A stretch of 64,000 nt of DNA from JAGNRR01 sp964409905 (GTDB lineage: Bacteria > Bacteroidota > Bacteroidia > Chitinophagales > Chitinophagaceae), in NCBI GenBank assembly GCA_964409905.1, contig CAYPET010000009.1:1-64000 (forward strand), in the 5' to 3' direction. A program made the translations under genes and the position numbers. The notes under the pieces are model-generated. The model ran no database searches, was not told the origin of the DNA, and saw nothing but the letters and a program-made list of their open reading frames with translations. This document shows, one piece after another, positions 63,662 through 64,000 of this stretch. Every line of letters begins with the position of its first letter. The first letter of the stretch is position 1.

Positions 63662-64000
63662 TCCAAAAAGTCATCTAAATCTCTTCGTTGTCGCTTGGTT
63701 GGCCTGCCTACTTTGCTAAAACGTTTTCCCGTATAAAAACTAGCAGCCATGGGTTTTACTTTTTTCTTTAAATCCTCTGGGGTATTGTCTTTATAGTATT
63801 GGATGGCTTCAGTAAATTTTACGCGTTTTTCGAGCAGATCAAGTACTTCAATATTCCAGCTGCGGGCTTCCGTTTCAATGTCTATACGATCTCCTATTTG
63901 TACATTACGGGCAGGCTTTACAGCGTCGCCAAGTATTTTTACTTTGCCCTTTATGCATGCATTTGCGGCCAAGGTGCGCGTTTTAAAAACACGAATTGCC
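63658..64000 (-). CDS. S4-domain RNA-binding protein (Hsp15-like), cut by window edge
   Basis: The visible part, at least 113 residues, runs off the right end of the window. The frame is open to base 64000 and encodes AIRVFKTRTLAANACIKGKVKI, the core of an S4 RNA-binding domain, so the start lies outside. A C-terminal tail with RVKFTEAIQYYKDNTPEDLKK and GRPTKRQRRDLDDF resembles Hsp15-type proteins, which bind stalled 50S subunits. A TTG at 63972 is not the real start. Confidence 0.88.
   Translation of the reverse strand, partial: AIRVFKTRTLAANACIKGKVKILGDAVKPARNVQIGDRIDIETEARSWNIEVLDLLEKRVKFTEAIQYYKDNTPEDLKKKVKPMAASFYTGKRFSKVGRPTKRQRRDLDDFLE

Noticed and set aside
1..64000. CRISPR arrays, insertion sequences, prophage or rRNA
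   Set aside because: I looked for regularly spaced repeats, transposase or integrase signatures, phage structural genes and rRNA-like sequence and saw none.

Overview
The window is chromosomal DNA from a member of the Bacteroidota, probably a Chitinophagales, Saprospirales or Sphingobacteriales relative; the sequence alone does not fix the family. The evidence is: the giant type IX secretion (T9SS) translocon SprA; one cargo protein with a gliding-motility-type (CHU_C) C-terminus and one with a type A sorting domain; HmuY, DUF4105/Lnb, DUF5683, DUF6913 and DUF4175 proteins; BshA for bacillithiol; and many copies of the Bacteroidota -7 promoter element TAnnTTTG just before genes. The DNA is AT-rich and densely coding. 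I see no rRNA, insertion sequence, prophage or CRISPR array. A 100-N gap at 30993-31092 shows that this is a draft scaffold.

Layout. 1-4.6 kb: a frameshifted propeller lipoprotein, an OmpA-like lipoprotein, a cupin, the MgtE Mg2+ transporter and a B12-binding mutase subunit. 4.7-19.8 kb: a long plus-strand run of ruvA, sprA, a DUF4175 protein, accA, a DUF6913 protein, dapA, a DCC-type thiol protein and an L,D-transpeptidase. 19.9-22.2 kb: rnz, plsC and ung on the minus strand. 22.3-23.6 kb: three small lipoproteins, two of them paralogous. 23.9-30.8 kb: prs, rplY/ctc, bshA, gtrA, a lipoprotein, a biotin carboxylase, ccmB and marC. 30.9-34.2 kb: gltX (split by the gap), a polysaccharide deacetylase, tatD and tRNA-Ser. 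34.3-43 kb: guaB, a DUF4105/Lnb protein, an alpha/beta hydrolase, a PKD/CHU_C surface protein, an SDR, a double rhodanese and a 2-oxoacid:ferredoxin oxidoreductase alpha subunit. 43-45.6 kb: a frameshifted cysteine desulfurase, an HmuY lipoprotein, a 0.38-kb gene-free stretch and tRNA-Cys. 45.7-54.4 kb: a nucleoside phosphorylase, dapF, a Nudix protein, hppD, an MscS channel, a NamZ-type muramidase, a membrane protein, a LutA-like protein, ribH and a TPR protein. 54.6-64 kb: parA-parB-DUF5683-dapB, a T9SS cargo protein, an acyl-CoA carboxylase beta subunit, a Kir-type channel, rocD, a BaiN-type flavoprotein and a truncated S4-domain protein.

How the genes fit together. dapA, dapB and dapF supply diaminopimelate/lysine; the L,D-transpeptidase, deacetylase and NamZ act on the envelope. 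The biotin carboxylase, the carboxyltransferase beta subunit and the B12-binding mutase subunit are dispersed parts that would fit propionyl-CoA to succinyl-CoA conversion. hppD and rocD point to tyrosine and arginine/ornithine breakdown. SprA plus two cargo-type proteins indicates an active T9SS.

The gene content is mostly ordinary housekeeping, and I found no convincing new multi-gene system. The observations most worth checking are three apparent single-base frameshifts (near 168, 36959 and 43975), a spurious scaffold gap bounded by an exact 55-bp duplication, a nine-G tract inside a surface-protein gene, a repeat-bearing pair of paralogous lipoproteins, and a gene-free stretch before tRNA-Cys that may encode a small RNA.
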